In this document: piece by piece, positions 8,885 through 17,383 of the stretch
How positions within the stretch are numbered: position 1 is the stretch's first letter
Layout: each line of letters begins with the position of its first letter
Assembly: GCA_023390905.1 (NCBI GenBank)
Contig: JAEWBY010000011.1
Location: 1-64,000 of the forward strand
Length of the DNA stretch: 64,000 nt
Origin: Pseudomonadota bacterium
GTDB taxonomy: Bacteria; Pseudomonadota; Gammaproteobacteria; Xanthomonadales; Xanthomonadaceae
Direction: 5' to 3'
The notes under the pieces: model-generated
What the model was told of the DNA's origin: nothing
What the model saw: the letters and a program-made list of their open reading frames with translations, nothing else
Databases searched by the model: none
Position numbers and translations under genes: made by a program

Positions 8885-9673
8885 TCACTCGAACGCGAAT
8901 GCATCCAGCGCGAGCGCGCCGAATTCGACCGCCCGATGCAGGGTACGAGCGCGCGCTTGTTGGCCGGCCGCGCCCAGCGCGACGTACAGCGGATAGAGAT
9001 GTTCGGAGCTCGGATGATTGGTCAGTGCATCCGAGAGCGAATGCCACTCCAGCGCCGCATCGACGTCGCCCCGCAGCAGATGATCGCGCAAGGCGGTAGT
9101 GAAACGTTCGACGGCGGGCGATGCCGGGGCATGCGGATGCTGCCAGTCGAGCGCGCGCAGGTTGTGCGAGAAACCGCCGGATCCGATCACGAGCACGCCC
9201 TCGCTGCGCAACGGCTGCAACGCCAGGCCTGTCCGATAGTGATCGGCGGCCGAGCCGTGCGGATTCACCGACAGCGCGACCACCGGAATATCGGCCTGCG
9301 GATACATCCTGTGCAGCGGAACCCACACGCCGTGATCCAGGCCGGCCTGTGGATCCACGCGGGCGGTAATGGCCGTGCGTTCGAGCAAAGCGGCCACGCG
9401 CCGCGCCAGGGCCGGATCGCCTGGAGCCGGATACCGCATCGCGTGCAGTTCGGCCGGAAACCCGCTGAAATCGTGGACGGTGCCCGGCTGAGCGCTCAGC
9501 GTGACCGTCGGCTCGCGACGCATGAAATGGGCGGAAGCGACGAGGATGGCGCGCGGACGCGGCAACTGCTGGCCGAGTCCGTCGAGAAACCGCCCGGTGG
9601 CCGAATCCTCGAGCGCCAGCAAGGGCGAACCATGCGAGAGAAACAGAGAGGGAAGGGTCGAGGGGATGTCCAT
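8885..9673 (-). CDS. ygiD: LigB-type extradiol dioxygenase (DODA/YgiD family)
   Basis: A 262-residue class III extradiol dioxygenase-like protein. The N-terminal LFLSHGSPLLAL supplies the first metal-binding His. A second set is in LDHGVWVPLHRMYP, and a third in GSGGFSHNLRALDW. Family members bind Zn or Fe and open catechol-type rings; bacterial YgiD acts on L-DOPA. ATG 9673 is chosen over an upstream in-frame start because it gives MDIPSTLPSLFLSHGSP, the usual N-terminus. It is convergent with the LysR gene, with six bases between them. The natural substrate in this organism is not evident. Confidence 0.87.
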   Translation of the reverse strand: MDIPSTLPSLFLSHGSPLLALEDSATGRFLDGLGQQLPRPRAILVASAHFMRREPTVTLSAQPGTVHDFSGFPAELHAMRYPAPGDPALARRVAALLERTAITARVDPQAGLDHGVWVPLHRMYPQADIPVVALSVNPHGSAADHYRTGLALQPLRSEGVLVIGSGGFSHNLRALDWQHPHAPASPAVERFTTALRDHLLRGDVDAALEWHSLSDALTNHPSSEHLYPLYVALGAAGQQARARTLHRAVEFGALALDAFAFE

Positions 9674-9872
9674 GACGGGAGGGTTGCGTCCATGCCTGCC
9701 GATGCCAAGAGGGATACCCACACCGATGTGTTGCACCGATGGACGTGATCCGGGCACCGCAACCGGCAACCCGGCAAACTGCGCATGCCGCCGGTCCGTT
9801 GTCCGGACTTGTTATGGTCCCGTTAACGCAGTCTTCACGCCGTTCCGCATAATCTGTTCAGGATGGCGCGCG

Positions 9873-9900
9873 TTGACAGCCGTCTGTACAACGATAAGAA
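9873..9900 (+). promoter_or_regulatory. Probable sigma-70 promoter of the OmpA porin
   Basis: TTGACA at 9873-9878 and TAAGAA at 9895-9900 are separated by 16 bp, leaving a leader of about 65 bp before the ATG at 9973. The rest of the 299-bp gap from 9674 holds no gene I can support. The leader carries AAGGAG 7 bases before the start. Confidence 0.55.
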
Positions 9901-9972
9901 CGCTGCAAAGAACGCGGGTAAGTCTTTCGGTTCTTCGTGTTACCACCATGATTTTTTGACAAGGAGCTGCAA

Positions 9973-11070
9973 ATGAACAAGAAACTGCTTTGTGCCGCGC
10001 TGCTGAGCGGTCTGAGCCTGGCGCAGGCCGCTTCTGCCCAGGAATTCGATGACCGTTGGTACCTGACCGGTTCCGCGGGCGTGAACGTCCAGGACAACGA
10101 CCGCAACACCGACGACGCTCCGTTTGGTGCCATCGGTCTGGGCAAGTTCATCAGCCCGAACTGGTCGCTGGACGGTGAAATCAACTACCAGAACACCCAG
10201 TTCGCAGAAAACGTCAATCTGAACTGGAGCCAGTACGGCATCTCGCTGGACCTGCGTCGCCACTTCTGGATGGCCGATCGCAACTGGCATCCGTACATCC
10301 TGGCCGGTCTGGGCCTGCAGCGCGCCGAGGAAGAGTTCGACAACTTCCCGAACCCGAACTCGCCGGGCGAGCGCAAGGACAACAACTTCGCCGCCAAGCT
10401 GGGCGCCGGTATCCAGGCCAAGCTGGGCCGCGTCGGCGTCCGTACCGAACTGGCCTACCGCGTTGATTTCGACGACAACGCCATCGGCCCGTCGTATGAC
10501 GGCTCCATCGACGACGGCGACGACTTCGCCGATCTGCTGGCCTCCGTCGGCATCGTGATCCCGCTGGGTCCGGAACCGACCACCGCCCCGCCGCCGCCGC
10601 CGCCGGCCGAAAGCTGCGCCGACAAGGATGACGACGGTGACGGCGTCAACAACTGCGACGACAAGTGCCCGGGTTCGCAGGCTGGCCAGACCATCGGTCC
10701 GGACGGTTGCCCGGTCCCGGTCTCTATCGACCTGAAGGGCGTGAACTTCGATTTCGACAAGGCCACGCTGCGTCCGGATGCGGTCCAGATCCTGACCGAA
10801 GCCGCCGAAATCCTGAAGCGCTACCCCGACCTGCGCGTCGAAGTCGCCGGTCACACCGACCAGTGCGGCAAGGATGCGTACAACCAGGGTCTGTCCGAGC
10901 GTCGCGCCCGCGCCGCCTACGACTTCCTGACCAGCCACGGCGTCGACGCTGGCCGTCTGGCCGGCCCGGTGGGCTACGGCGAAAGCCGTCCGCTGGAAGA
11001 CAAGGGTCAGGCGTTCCCGGCGTGCAAGAGCGAGACCAACCGCCGTACCGAGCTGAACGCCCAGAACTGA
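9973..11070 (+). CDS. OmpA/OprF-family outer membrane porin
   Basis: A 365-residue outer membrane protein. It has a signal peptide (MNKKLLCAALLSGLSLAQAASA, cleaved before QEF) and an eight-stranded beta-barrel to about residue 195. A proline-rich linker and a thrombospondin type-3/calcium-binding-like loop follow (DKDDDGDGVNNCDDKCPG). The C-terminal OmpA peptidoglycan-binding domain contains FDFDKATLRPDA and VAGHTDQCG...YNQGLSERRARA. Four cysteines in the linker and two more in the OmpA domain could form disulphides. It bridges outer membrane and peptidoglycan. Strong RBS (AAGGAG), its own promoter and terminator, and the strongly biased codon choice (mostly CTG, GGT/GGC, CGT) suggest high expression. 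Confidence 0.94.
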   Translation: MNKKLLCAALLSGLSLAQAASAQEFDDRWYLTGSAGVNVQDNDRNTDDAPFGAIGLGKFISPNWSLDGEINYQNTQFAENVNLNWSQYGISLDLRRHFWMADRNWHPYILAGLGLQRAEEEFDNFPNPNSPGERKDNNFAAKLGAGIQAKLGRVGVRTELAYRVDFDDNAIGPSYDGSIDDGDDFADLLASVGIVIPLGPEPTTAPPPPPPAESCADKDDDGDGVNNCDDKCPGSQAGQTIGPDGCPVPVSIDLKGVNFDFDKATLRPDAVQILTEAAEILKRYPDLRVEVAGHTDQCGKDAYNQGLSERRARAAYDFLTSHGVDAGRLAGPVGYGESRPLEDKGQAFPACKSETNRRTELNAQN

Positions 11071-11095
11071 TCTGGCGCCAGCGCATGCAACACAC

Positions 11096-11127
11096 AAAGC
11101 CCGGCTTACGCCGGGCTTTGTTTTTTG
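11096..11127 (+). terminator. Rho-independent terminator of the OmpA porin gene
   Basis: A 10-bp perfect stem, AAAGCCCGGC / GCCGGGCTTT with a TTAC loop, is followed by GTTTTTT. It begins 26 bp after the porin stop. Confidence 0.9.
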
Positions 11128-11143
11128 TGCGGCCAATGCGCCA

Positions 11144-11165
11144 CCGTAACCGGCGCCGGTTACGG
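11144..11165. repeat. 22-bp perfect palindrome
   Basis: CCGTAACCGG and CCGGTTACGG flank a central CG, giving an uninterrupted 22-bp palindrome 17 bp past the porin terminator. There is no T-tract, so it is not an ordinary terminator. It lies about 90 bp upstream of the promoter of the next gene and could be an operator for a dimeric regulator. Confidence 0.6.
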
Positions 11166-11252
11166 CTCGACCGACGATGTGATCGTGTTTGCGATTCACA
11201 CACATGGCGCAGTGAAATCTCAACGACTTGGCGGCACCAGATGAGGCGTTGG

Positions 11253-11281
11253 TTGATATCACCGGAGTGGCTGCCTACACT
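11253..11281 (+). promoter_or_regulatory. Probable sigma-70 promoter for the secreted-protein gene
   Basis: TTGATA (11253-11258) and TACACT (11276-11281) are separated by 17 bp, 28 bp before the ATG at 11310. This would drive the secreted protein and the overlapping pseudouridine synthase. Confidence 0.6.
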
Positions 11282-11309
11282 GCGGCAACCGTTGAATCGA
11301 GGAATCCCC

Positions 11310-11813
11310 ATGCGCCACCTTGCACTTGCCAGCGTACTGGCGATCGCCGCGATTCCCGCCGCCCATGCCGCACAGAACTGCGCGGGCGGCCTGGTGCAGC
11401 CGCCGCTGCCGGTGCGCGCGACGGTGCTTGATCCGATCGCCTCCGAATTGACTCCGCTGGTGTCCCAACTGGGTGCACCGAGCGGCGTGCTTTCGCAGTC
11501 GCTCGACGAATCGTATTCGGTCGATCGCGTACTCATGCGTCTGCGCATTGAAGGCTGCCGTGACGTCGCCAAAGCGATGCCGGCCGGTGCGGTGGTGGCC
11601 GATGCCAACGATCCGGCCGCCTACAAGCCCAAGACGCAGTTCGACAACACGCCCTGGCGTTTCAACATGACGCAGGAAGGCAAGCGCATGACGGCCGACG
11701 AGTTCGATGCGTGGATGAAGGCCAAGGGCGTGCGCGTGGTCGGCAAGCCCGCCACGCCGGCGCCCACGGCTGCACCTCCGGCGCCCGCGGCTGCCGAAGA
11801 AAAGAAGAAGTGA
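11310..11813 (+). CDS. Secreted protein of unknown function
   Basis: A 167-residue protein with a signal peptide (MRHLALASVLAIAAIPAAHA, cleaved before AQN). The mature part has two cysteines (QNCAGG and EGCRDVAK) that could pair. A conserved-looking central region (WRFNMTQEGKRMTADEFDAWMKAKGVRVV) is followed by a low-complexity Ala/Pro tail ending EEKKK. I do not recognise a family. GAGG lies about 8 bases before the start. The stop overlaps the GTG of the pseudouridine synthase, so the two are probably co-translated. Confidence 0.75.
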   Translation: MRHLALASVLAIAAIPAAHAAQNCAGGLVQPPLPVRATVLDPIASELTPLVSQLGAPSGVLSQSLDESYSVDRVLMRLRIEGCRDVAKAMPAGAVVADANDPAAYKPKTQFDNTPWRFNMTQEGKRMTADEFDAWMKAKGVRVVGKPATPAPTAAPPAPAAAEEKKK

Positions 11814-12607
11814 ACCAGCGCCCGCCCTCCGGCGGGCGTTCCGCATCGCGTCCGCGCAGGCCGTCGCAATCCGGGCCGGAACGCACCGCACCCCGTCATG
11901 GCCTGGCGCGCACGCTGTCCAAACTGGGCGTGTGTTCGCGCAGCGAAGCCGAGCGCGCCGTGCTCGCCGGCCGCGTTTCGGTCGACGGGCGCATCGTGCG
12001 CGATCCGGAGTTTCCGATTCGGCAGGGCGAACACGCACTCGGCCTCGATGGCCTGCCACTGCGTGGGCCGCAACGCATCCATCTGATGCTCAACAAGCCA
12101 CGTGGCCTGGTCACCACCGCGGCCGACGAACACGATCGCGATACGGTCTATCGCTGTTTCGACGGCAGCGGCCTGCCGTGGATCGCGCCGGTGGGCCGGC
12201 TGGACAAGGCCAGCGAAGGGCTGCTGCTGTTTTCCAATGATCCGCAATGGGCCGCCGCGATCACCGATCCTGCGCGCGGGCCGGACAAGACCTACCACGT
12301 GCAGATCAACTGCGTGCCGGATCCCTTACGGCTTGAGTCGCTGGAGTCGGGCGTCCGGGAGGGCGATGAGTGGCTGCGCGCGCGCTCGGTCTCGCTTCTG
12401 CGTGCGGGCGGGAAGAACGCATGGCTGAGCATCACGCTCGACGAAGGCCGCAACCGCCAGATACGGCGGCTGCTGGCGGCCTTCGATATCGAGGTGCTGC
12501 GGCTCGTGCGTGTGGCGATCGGGTCCTTGCAACTGGGCGATCTGGGCAAGGGTCAGTGGCGGTTGTTGACCGAACCGGAAATCACCGCACTCTCGACCAC
12601 GCGTTGA
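11810..12607 (+). CDS. Pseudouridine synthase, RsuA/RluB/E/F family
   Basis: A 265-residue RNA-modifying enzyme. After a basic N-terminal extension it has an S4 RNA-binding domain (LARTLSKLGVCSRSEAERAVLAGRVSVDG, about 30-85). The catalytic domain follows with the motif PVGRLDKASEGLLLFSND, whose Asp is the catalytic residue, and DEGRNRQIRRLLAA later. Family members convert a specific uridine in 16S or 23S rRNA to pseudouridine. The start is taken as GTG 11810, overlapping the previous stop by four bases; no ATG lies in frame before the S4 domain. The exact rRNA target cannot be told from sequence. Confidence 0.88.
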   Translation: MNQRPPSGGRSASRPRRPSQSGPERTAPRHGLARTLSKLGVCSRSEAERAVLAGRVSVDGRIVRDPEFPIRQGEHALGLDGLPLRGPQRIHLMLNKPRGLVTTAADEHDRDTVYRCFDGSGLPWIAPVGRLDKASEGLLLFSNDPQWAAAITDPARGPDKTYHVQINCVPDPLRLESLESGVREGDEWLRARSVSLLRAGGKNAWLSITLDEGRNRQIRRLLAAFDIEVLRLVRVAIGSLQLGDLGKGQWRLLTEPEITALSTTR

Positions 12608-12644
12608 GCGCGGCCGCAAAGCCACGCGCACGCTCCGCGGGTCG

Positions 12645-13844
12645 TCAGGTTTTCAGCACACCCAGTTCGCGACCGATGCGGGTGAACGCGTCGATCGCCT
12701 GATCCAGATGCTCGCGCGTGTGCGCGGCGGACATCTGCGTGCGGATGCGCGCCTGCCCCTGCGGCACCACCGGGAAGAAGAATCCAATCGCGTAGATGCC
12801 TTCTTCCAGCAGCCGTGCGGCGAACTTCTGCGCCAGCGGTGCGTCGTACAGCATCACCGGGCAGATCGGATGCACGCCGGGCTTGATGTCGAAGCCGGCC
12901 TGGGTCATCCGCTCGCGGAAGTAGGCGGTGTTGGACGCGAGCCGCTCACGCAGTTCGCCGGCGGAGGAGAGCATTTCAAACGCCTTGATGCCCGCGGCCA
13001 CCACGTGCGGCGGCAGCGAGTTGGAAAACAGATACGGGCGCGAACGCTGACGCAGCAGTTCGACGACTTCCTTCTTCGCGGTGGTGAAACCGCCAAGCGC
13101 GCCACCCATCGCCTTGCCGAGCGTACCGGTGAAGATATCGATCTTCTCCATCACCCCTTTGACTTCGGCCGAGCCGCGCCCGCTCTGTCCAATGAAGCCG
13201 GTGGCGTGGCATTCGTCGATGTGCACGAGCGCGCCGTACTGCCTGGCCAGCTTCGTGATCTCGTCCAGCGGCGCGATGAAGCCATCCATCGAGAACACGC
13301 CATCGGTGGTGATCAGGATCGTGCGTGCGCCGTCCGCCCTGGCCTGCTGGAGCTGCTGCTCGAGTTCGGCCATGTTGCAGTTGGCGTAGCGATAGCGCTT
13401 GGCCTTGCACAGGCGCACGCCGTCGATGATCGAGGCGTGGTTGAGCGCATCGGAAATGATCGCGTCGTTCTCGTCCAGCAGCGGTTCGAACAATCCGCCG
13501 TTCGCATCGAAGCAGGCGGCGTAGAGGATGGTGTCTTCGGTGCCGAAGAAATCGGCGATGGTCCTTTCCAGTTGCTTGTGCAGATCCTGCGTGCCGCAGA
13601 TGAAGCGCACCGACGCCATGCCGAAACCATGGGTGTCCAGTGCCACCTTGGCGGCGGCGATGACATCCGGATGATCGGCCAGCCCCAGATAGTTGTTCGC
13701 GCAGAAGTTCAGCACCGTCCGGCCATCGGCCAGCGTGATCTCGGCCGACTGTGGCGAGGTGATGATGCGTTCGGACTTGAACAGTCCCTGCGCCTGGATG
13801 TGCTCCAGTTCGGTGGCGTAGCGGGCGGTCGGCGATTCGGACAT
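12645..13844 (-). CDS. kbl: Glycine C-acetyltransferase (2-amino-3-ketobutyrate CoA ligase)
   Basis: A 399-residue PLP enzyme of the alpha-oxoamine synthase family. It converts 2-amino-3-ketobutyrate and CoA to glycine and acetyl-CoA, the second step of threonine degradation. Visible motifs are FCANNYLGLADHP, ASVRFICGTQDLHKQLE, HIDECHATGFIG and the PLP lysine in GTLGKAMGGALGG. Length and N-terminus from ATG 13844 (MSESPTARYATELEHIQAQG) match the family. Its partner tdh is 7 kb away on the same strand instead of adjacent as in E. coli. It stands alone, convergent with the pseudouridine synthase. Confidence 0.95.
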   Translation of the reverse strand: MSESPTARYATELEHIQAQGLFKSERIITSPQSAEITLADGRTVLNFCANNYLGLADHPDVIAAAKVALDTHGFGMASVRFICGTQDLHKQLERTIADFFGTEDTILYAACFDANGGLFEPLLDENDAIISDALNHASIIDGVRLCKAKRYRYANCNMAELEQQLQQARADGARTILITTDGVFSMDGFIAPLDEITKLARQYGALVHIDECHATGFIGQSGRGSAEVKGVMEKIDIFTGTLGKAMGGALGGFTTAKKEVVELLRQRSRPYLFSNSLPPHVVAAGIKAFEMLSSAGELRERLASNTAYFRERMTQAGFDIKPGVHPICPVMLYDAPLAQKFAARLLEEGIYAIGFFFPVVPQGQARIRTQMSAAHTREHLDQAIDAFTRIGRELGVLKT

Positions 13845-14008
13845 GACACTCGGACGAAGTCGGGGAGGCCGCCATTCTACCGGCGCGTCCCCGCCGCGGC
13901 GGGGCGTCATGCCAAAGCGGCATGAGAGGCCGCGACTTCGTCATTTCCCGCCACGATTGTGCATGCGCAGCATCGTCCATCCAGGCCGGCAGATGACGGG
14001 GCAAGAAC

Positions 14009-15469
14009 ATGCGCAATGGGCACACGAGGCGACACGGCGGAATTCGGCTGGCGGTCGTGCTGCTCTGTTCGCTGGCGCTGCCCGCGCAGGCGCAGCAGCC
14101 ACACGCTCCGTCGGTGGAAGAACTGCAGCGGCGCCTGGAAGCGCTGGAACGTCGCCTCGGAGCGAGCGCGGAGGACAGTGCGTCCGTTGCCGACGGTGGC
14201 GCCGGACTGTCCGATCTGGATCAGCGGTTGCGGGTGCTGGAACGGCGGTTCGAACTTCAACAGGAGGAGGCGGCGGCCAAGGCAAAGGAGAACGCCTTGG
14301 TCGCGATCAACGACAGGGGCGCCTCGTTCAAATCTGCTGACGGCTCCCATGAAATCCGCCTGCGTGGCCTGTTGCAGGGTGACGGACGATTTTTTGTGAA
14401 CGACGAGCGCTCTCCCCAGAATGACACGTTCCTGCTCCGCACTGCGCGTCCGATCATCGAGGGCTCGCTGGGCGCTTTGATCGGTTTCCGGTTCACCCCG
14501 GAATTCGCCGGCGACAGCGCCAGCATCGTGGATGCCTATGCGGACGTGAAGTTCGATCCGGCATTTGCCCTGCGTGTGGGCAAGTTCACTTCGCCGGTGG
14601 GGCTGGAGCGCCTGCAATCCTCGGCCGCGCTTGCGGCGATCGAGCGTTCACTGGCCAGCGAACTGGCTCCCAATCGCGACATCGGCGTGCAGTGGCAGGG
14701 CGAGGCGGCCGATGGACGCCTCAGCTATGCCGTCGGCGTGTTCAACGGCGCGGTGGACGGCCGCGATGCGGTGACCAGCAATCCGGACAACGAGTTCGAA
14801 TACGCCGGCCGCGTGTTCTTCGAGCCTTTCCGCAATGATGCCAATGCCTGGTCGGGGCTGGGCTTCGGCATCGGCGCGAGTGTCGGCGACACCCGCGGCA
14901 TCGGCAACAATTATGTGCCGCGTTATCGCACGCCGGGCCAGGCGCAGTTCTTCAACTACCGTTCGACGATCGCCGCCGATGGCGAGCGCTTCCGCTTCTC
15001 GCCGCAGTTCTTCTACTACCTCGGCCGCGTCGGTGCTGTGGGCGAGTACATCAGCTCGCGGCAGGAGGTCGTGCAGACCAGCGGCGCCAGCACCGGGGTG
15101 CGTGCGGATCTGGAAAACACCGCCTGGCAGGCGACCCTGCAATGGGTGCTCACCGGCGAGGACGCCAGTTATCGCGGCGTGCCCAAGCCTTCGCATCCGT
15201 TCAAGCCCGGAGAAGGCGGCTGGGGCGCATTCGAACTGGTTGGCCGGTTCGGTGCGCTGGAAATCGATGGCGATGCATTTCCCGTCTTCGCCGATGCCTC
15301 GGTGTCGGCGCGGCGGGCACGCAACTGGACGCTCGGCCTCAACTGGTACTTGAACAGCAATCTCAAACTGGTCCTCAACTATCTCGACACCTCCTTCCGA
15401 GGTGGCGCGGCCGCTGCCGATCGCGAAGACGAGAAGGCCATCTTCTCGCGCTTGCAGGTCGCCTTCTGA
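14009..15469 (+). CDS. OprO/OprP-type outer membrane porin of the sulfate operon
   Basis: A 486-residue porin. A signal peptide (LAVVLLCSLALPAQA) is followed by a coiled-coil stretch (EELQRRLEALERRLG, about 35-95) typical of OprP-like trimers. The beta-barrel begins EIRLRGLLQGDGRFF and ends in the canonical C-terminal aromatic (QVAF). Relatives in Pseudomonas take up phosphate or pyrophosphate through the outer membrane. Here it lies 14 bp upstream of a sulfate-binding protein gene and is probably the first gene of the sulfate operon, so a role in sulfate or thiosulfate entry is inferred. The 164-bp region upstream shows no recognisable operator. Confidence 0.85.
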   Translation: MRNGHTRRHGGIRLAVVLLCSLALPAQAQQPHAPSVEELQRRLEALERRLGASAEDSASVADGGAGLSDLDQRLRVLERRFELQQEEAAAKAKENALVAINDRGASFKSADGSHEIRLRGLLQGDGRFFVNDERSPQNDTFLLRTARPIIEGSLGALIGFRFTPEFAGDSASIVDAYADVKFDPAFALRVGKFTSPVGLERLQSSAALAAIERSLASELAPNRDIGVQWQGEAADGRLSYAVGVFNGAVDGRDAVTSNPDNEFEYAGRVFFEPFRNDANAWSGLGFGIGASVGDTRGIGNNYVPRYRTPGQAQFFNYRSTIAADGERFRFSPQFFYYLGRVGAVGEYISSRQEVVQTSGASTGVRADLENTAWQATLQWVLTGEDASYRGVPKPSHPFKPGEGGWGAFELVGRFGALEIDGDAFPVFADASVSARRARNWTLGLNWYLNSNLKLVLNYLDTSFRGGAAAADREDEKAIFSRLQVAF

Positions 15470-15483
15470 CATCCGGAGTTCCC

Positions 15484-16497
15484 ATGTCCCGTATCCCGCA
15501 TTCACTGCGCACCCTGCTGATCGCCTTCGGCCTCACGCTGGCGGCCACCGCCGGCGCGCGCGAGGCGAAACTGCTCAACGTGTCCTACGATCCGACCCGC
15601 GAGTTCTACCGCGAGTTCAATGCCGCCTTCGCCCGGGACTGGCAGCAGAAGCAGGGCCAGAAGGTCGCGATCGAAACCTCGCACGGCGGCTCGGGCAAGC
15701 AGGCGCGCGCGGTCATCGATGGGCTGGAAGCCGACGTCGTGACGCTGGCGCTGGCCTATGACGTCGATTCGATCGCGCAGCGGGCACGACTGTTGCCAGC
15801 CAACTGGCAGAGCCGCCTGCCGGAAAACAGCGCGCCGTACACCTCGACGATCGTGTTCCTGGTGCGCAAGGGCAATCCGAAAAAAATCCGCGACTGGGTG
15901 GATCTGGTCAAACCGGGTACGTCGGTCATCACGCCCAATCCGAAAACCTCGGGCGGCGCGCGCTGGAACTATCTGGCCGCATGGGCCTACGGGCTGAAGA
16001 TCTTCAAGGGCGATGAAGCCAAGACGCGCAATTTCGTGCGCGCGCTGTACCGCAACGTCCCGGTGCTGGATACCGGTGCGCGCGGTGCGACGACGACCTT
16101 CGTCCAGCGCGGCATCGGCGATGTGCTGCTGGCCTGGGAAAACGAGGCGTTCCTGTCGATCGAGGAACTCGGGCCGGACAAGTTCGACATCGTGGTGCCG
16201 TCGATCTCGATCCTCGCCGAGCCGCCGGTGGCGCTGGTGGACCGGAACGTCGACAAGCACGGCACGCGCGAAGTGGCGCACGCGTATCTGCAGTTCCTGT
16301 ATTCGCCGACCGGCCAGCGTCTGGCCGCCAGGCATTACTACCGCCCGCGCCATCCGCAATACGCCGCCCCGCAGGACATGGCGCGCTTCCCGAAAATCGA
16401 ACTGGTGACGATCGATCAGGTGTTCGGATCGTGGGCCAGGGCGCAGGCCACGCATTTTGCCGACGGCGGCGTCTTCGATCAGATCCAGGCCAAGTGA
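15484..16497 (+). CDS. sbp: Sulfate ABC transporter, periplasmic binding protein
   Basis: A 337-residue periplasmic protein with a signal peptide (LLIAFGLTLAATAGA). The mature N-terminus LLNVSYDPTREFYREFN is diagnostic of Sbp/CysP. ETSHGGSGKQARAVIDGLEADVVTLALAYD, PNPKTSGGARWNYLAAW and YRPRHP are further conserved sulfate-binding blocks. It delivers sulfate or thiosulfate to CysTWA. A GGAG sits 8 bases before ATG 15484. Confidence 0.94.
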   Translation: MSRIPHSLRTLLIAFGLTLAATAGAREAKLLNVSYDPTREFYREFNAAFARDWQQKQGQKVAIETSHGGSGKQARAVIDGLEADVVTLALAYDVDSIAQRARLLPANWQSRLPENSAPYTSTIVFLVRKGNPKKIRDWVDLVKPGTSVITPNPKTSGGARWNYLAAWAYGLKIFKGDEAKTRNFVRALYRNVPVLDTGARGATTTFVQRGIGDVLLAWENEAFLSIEELGPDKFDIVVPSISILAEPPVALVDRNVDKHGTREVAHAYLQFLYSPTGQRLAARHYYRPRHPQYAAPQDMARFPKIELVTIDQVFGSWARAQATHFADGGVFDQIQAK

Positions 16498-16528
16498 TGC
16501 CACGGCCATCCGGCGAACGGGGCGTGAA

Positions 16529-17383
16529 GTGAACGTGTCGGCGCCTGCAATGCCGCCGCGCCGGCGTCGCATCATCCCGGGCTTCGGCATCAGCCTGGGT
16601 TATACGATGGCGTGGCTCGGCCTCATCGTGCTGGTTCCGCTGGTTGGCGTGTTCTTCAAGGCGAGCGGGCTGGGAATCGAGGGCGTGTGGCGCGTGTGGA
16701 GCGAGCCGCGCGTGGTGTCGGCATTGTGGACCAGCTTCGGCACCGCTCTGGCGGCGGCGGCGTTCAATGCGGTGATGGGCACGTGGGTGGCGTGGGTGTT
16801 CGTGCGCTACGAGTTTTCGGGCAAGCGCGTGTTCGATGCGATGATCGATCTGCCGTTCGCGTTGCCGACGGCCGTGGCCGGCATCGCACTCACCGCACTC
16901 TATGGCCCGACCGGATGGATTGGCCGCTGGCTGGAGGCGATCGGCATCAAGGTCGCCTACACGCCGCTGGGCATCGTGGTGGCACTGGTGTTCATCGGCC
17001 TGCCCTTCGTCGTGCGCGTGGTGCAGCCGGTGCTGGCCGAAAGCGAACGCGCACTGGAAGAAGCGGCCGCCACGCTGGGCGCGAGCCGCGTGCAGACACT
17101 GCGCCGCGTGATCCTGCCGGGCCTGTGGCCGGCGATGGTGGCCGGCTTCGCGCTGGCCTTCGCGCGCGGCGTGGGCGAATACGGCTCGGTGATCTTCATC
17201 GCCGGCAACCTGCCGGGCGTGTCTGAGATTGCACCGCTGCTCATCACCATCAAGCTGGAGGAATTCGATTACGCCGGCGCCACCGCGATTGCCGCGGCCA
17301 TGTTGCTGCTGTCCCTGTTCCTGCTGCTGGCGATCAACAGCCTGCAATCGCGGCTGGCGCGCACGCAACGGGGCCGTGGATGA
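16529..17383 (+). CDS. cysT: Sulfate ABC transporter permease CysT (CysU)
   Basis: About 284 residues with six membrane segments. The core of the BPD-type permease is present: GKRVFDAMIDLPFALPTAVAGIAL and the EAA loop EEAAATLGASRVQTLRRVILPGLWPA. It forms the inner membrane channel with CysW. The exact start is uncertain: GTG 16529, GTG 16535 and ATG 16550 are all in frame; relatives begin with a short basic leader before PGFGISLGYT, so any of them is acceptable. It overlaps cysW by ATGA. Confidence 0.92.
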   Translation: MNVSAPAMPPRRRRIIPGFGISLGYTMAWLGLIVLVPLVGVFFKASGLGIEGVWRVWSEPRVVSALWTSFGTALAAAAFNAVMGTWVAWVFVRYEFSGKRVFDAMIDLPFALPTAVAGIALTALYGPTGWIGRWLEAIGIKVAYTPLGIVVALVFIGLPFVVRVVQPVLAESERALEEAAATLGASRVQTLRRVILPGLWPAMVAGFALAFARGVGEYGSVIFIAGNLPGVSEIAPLLITIKLEEFDYAGATAIAAAMLLLSLFLLLAINSLQSRLARTQRGRG

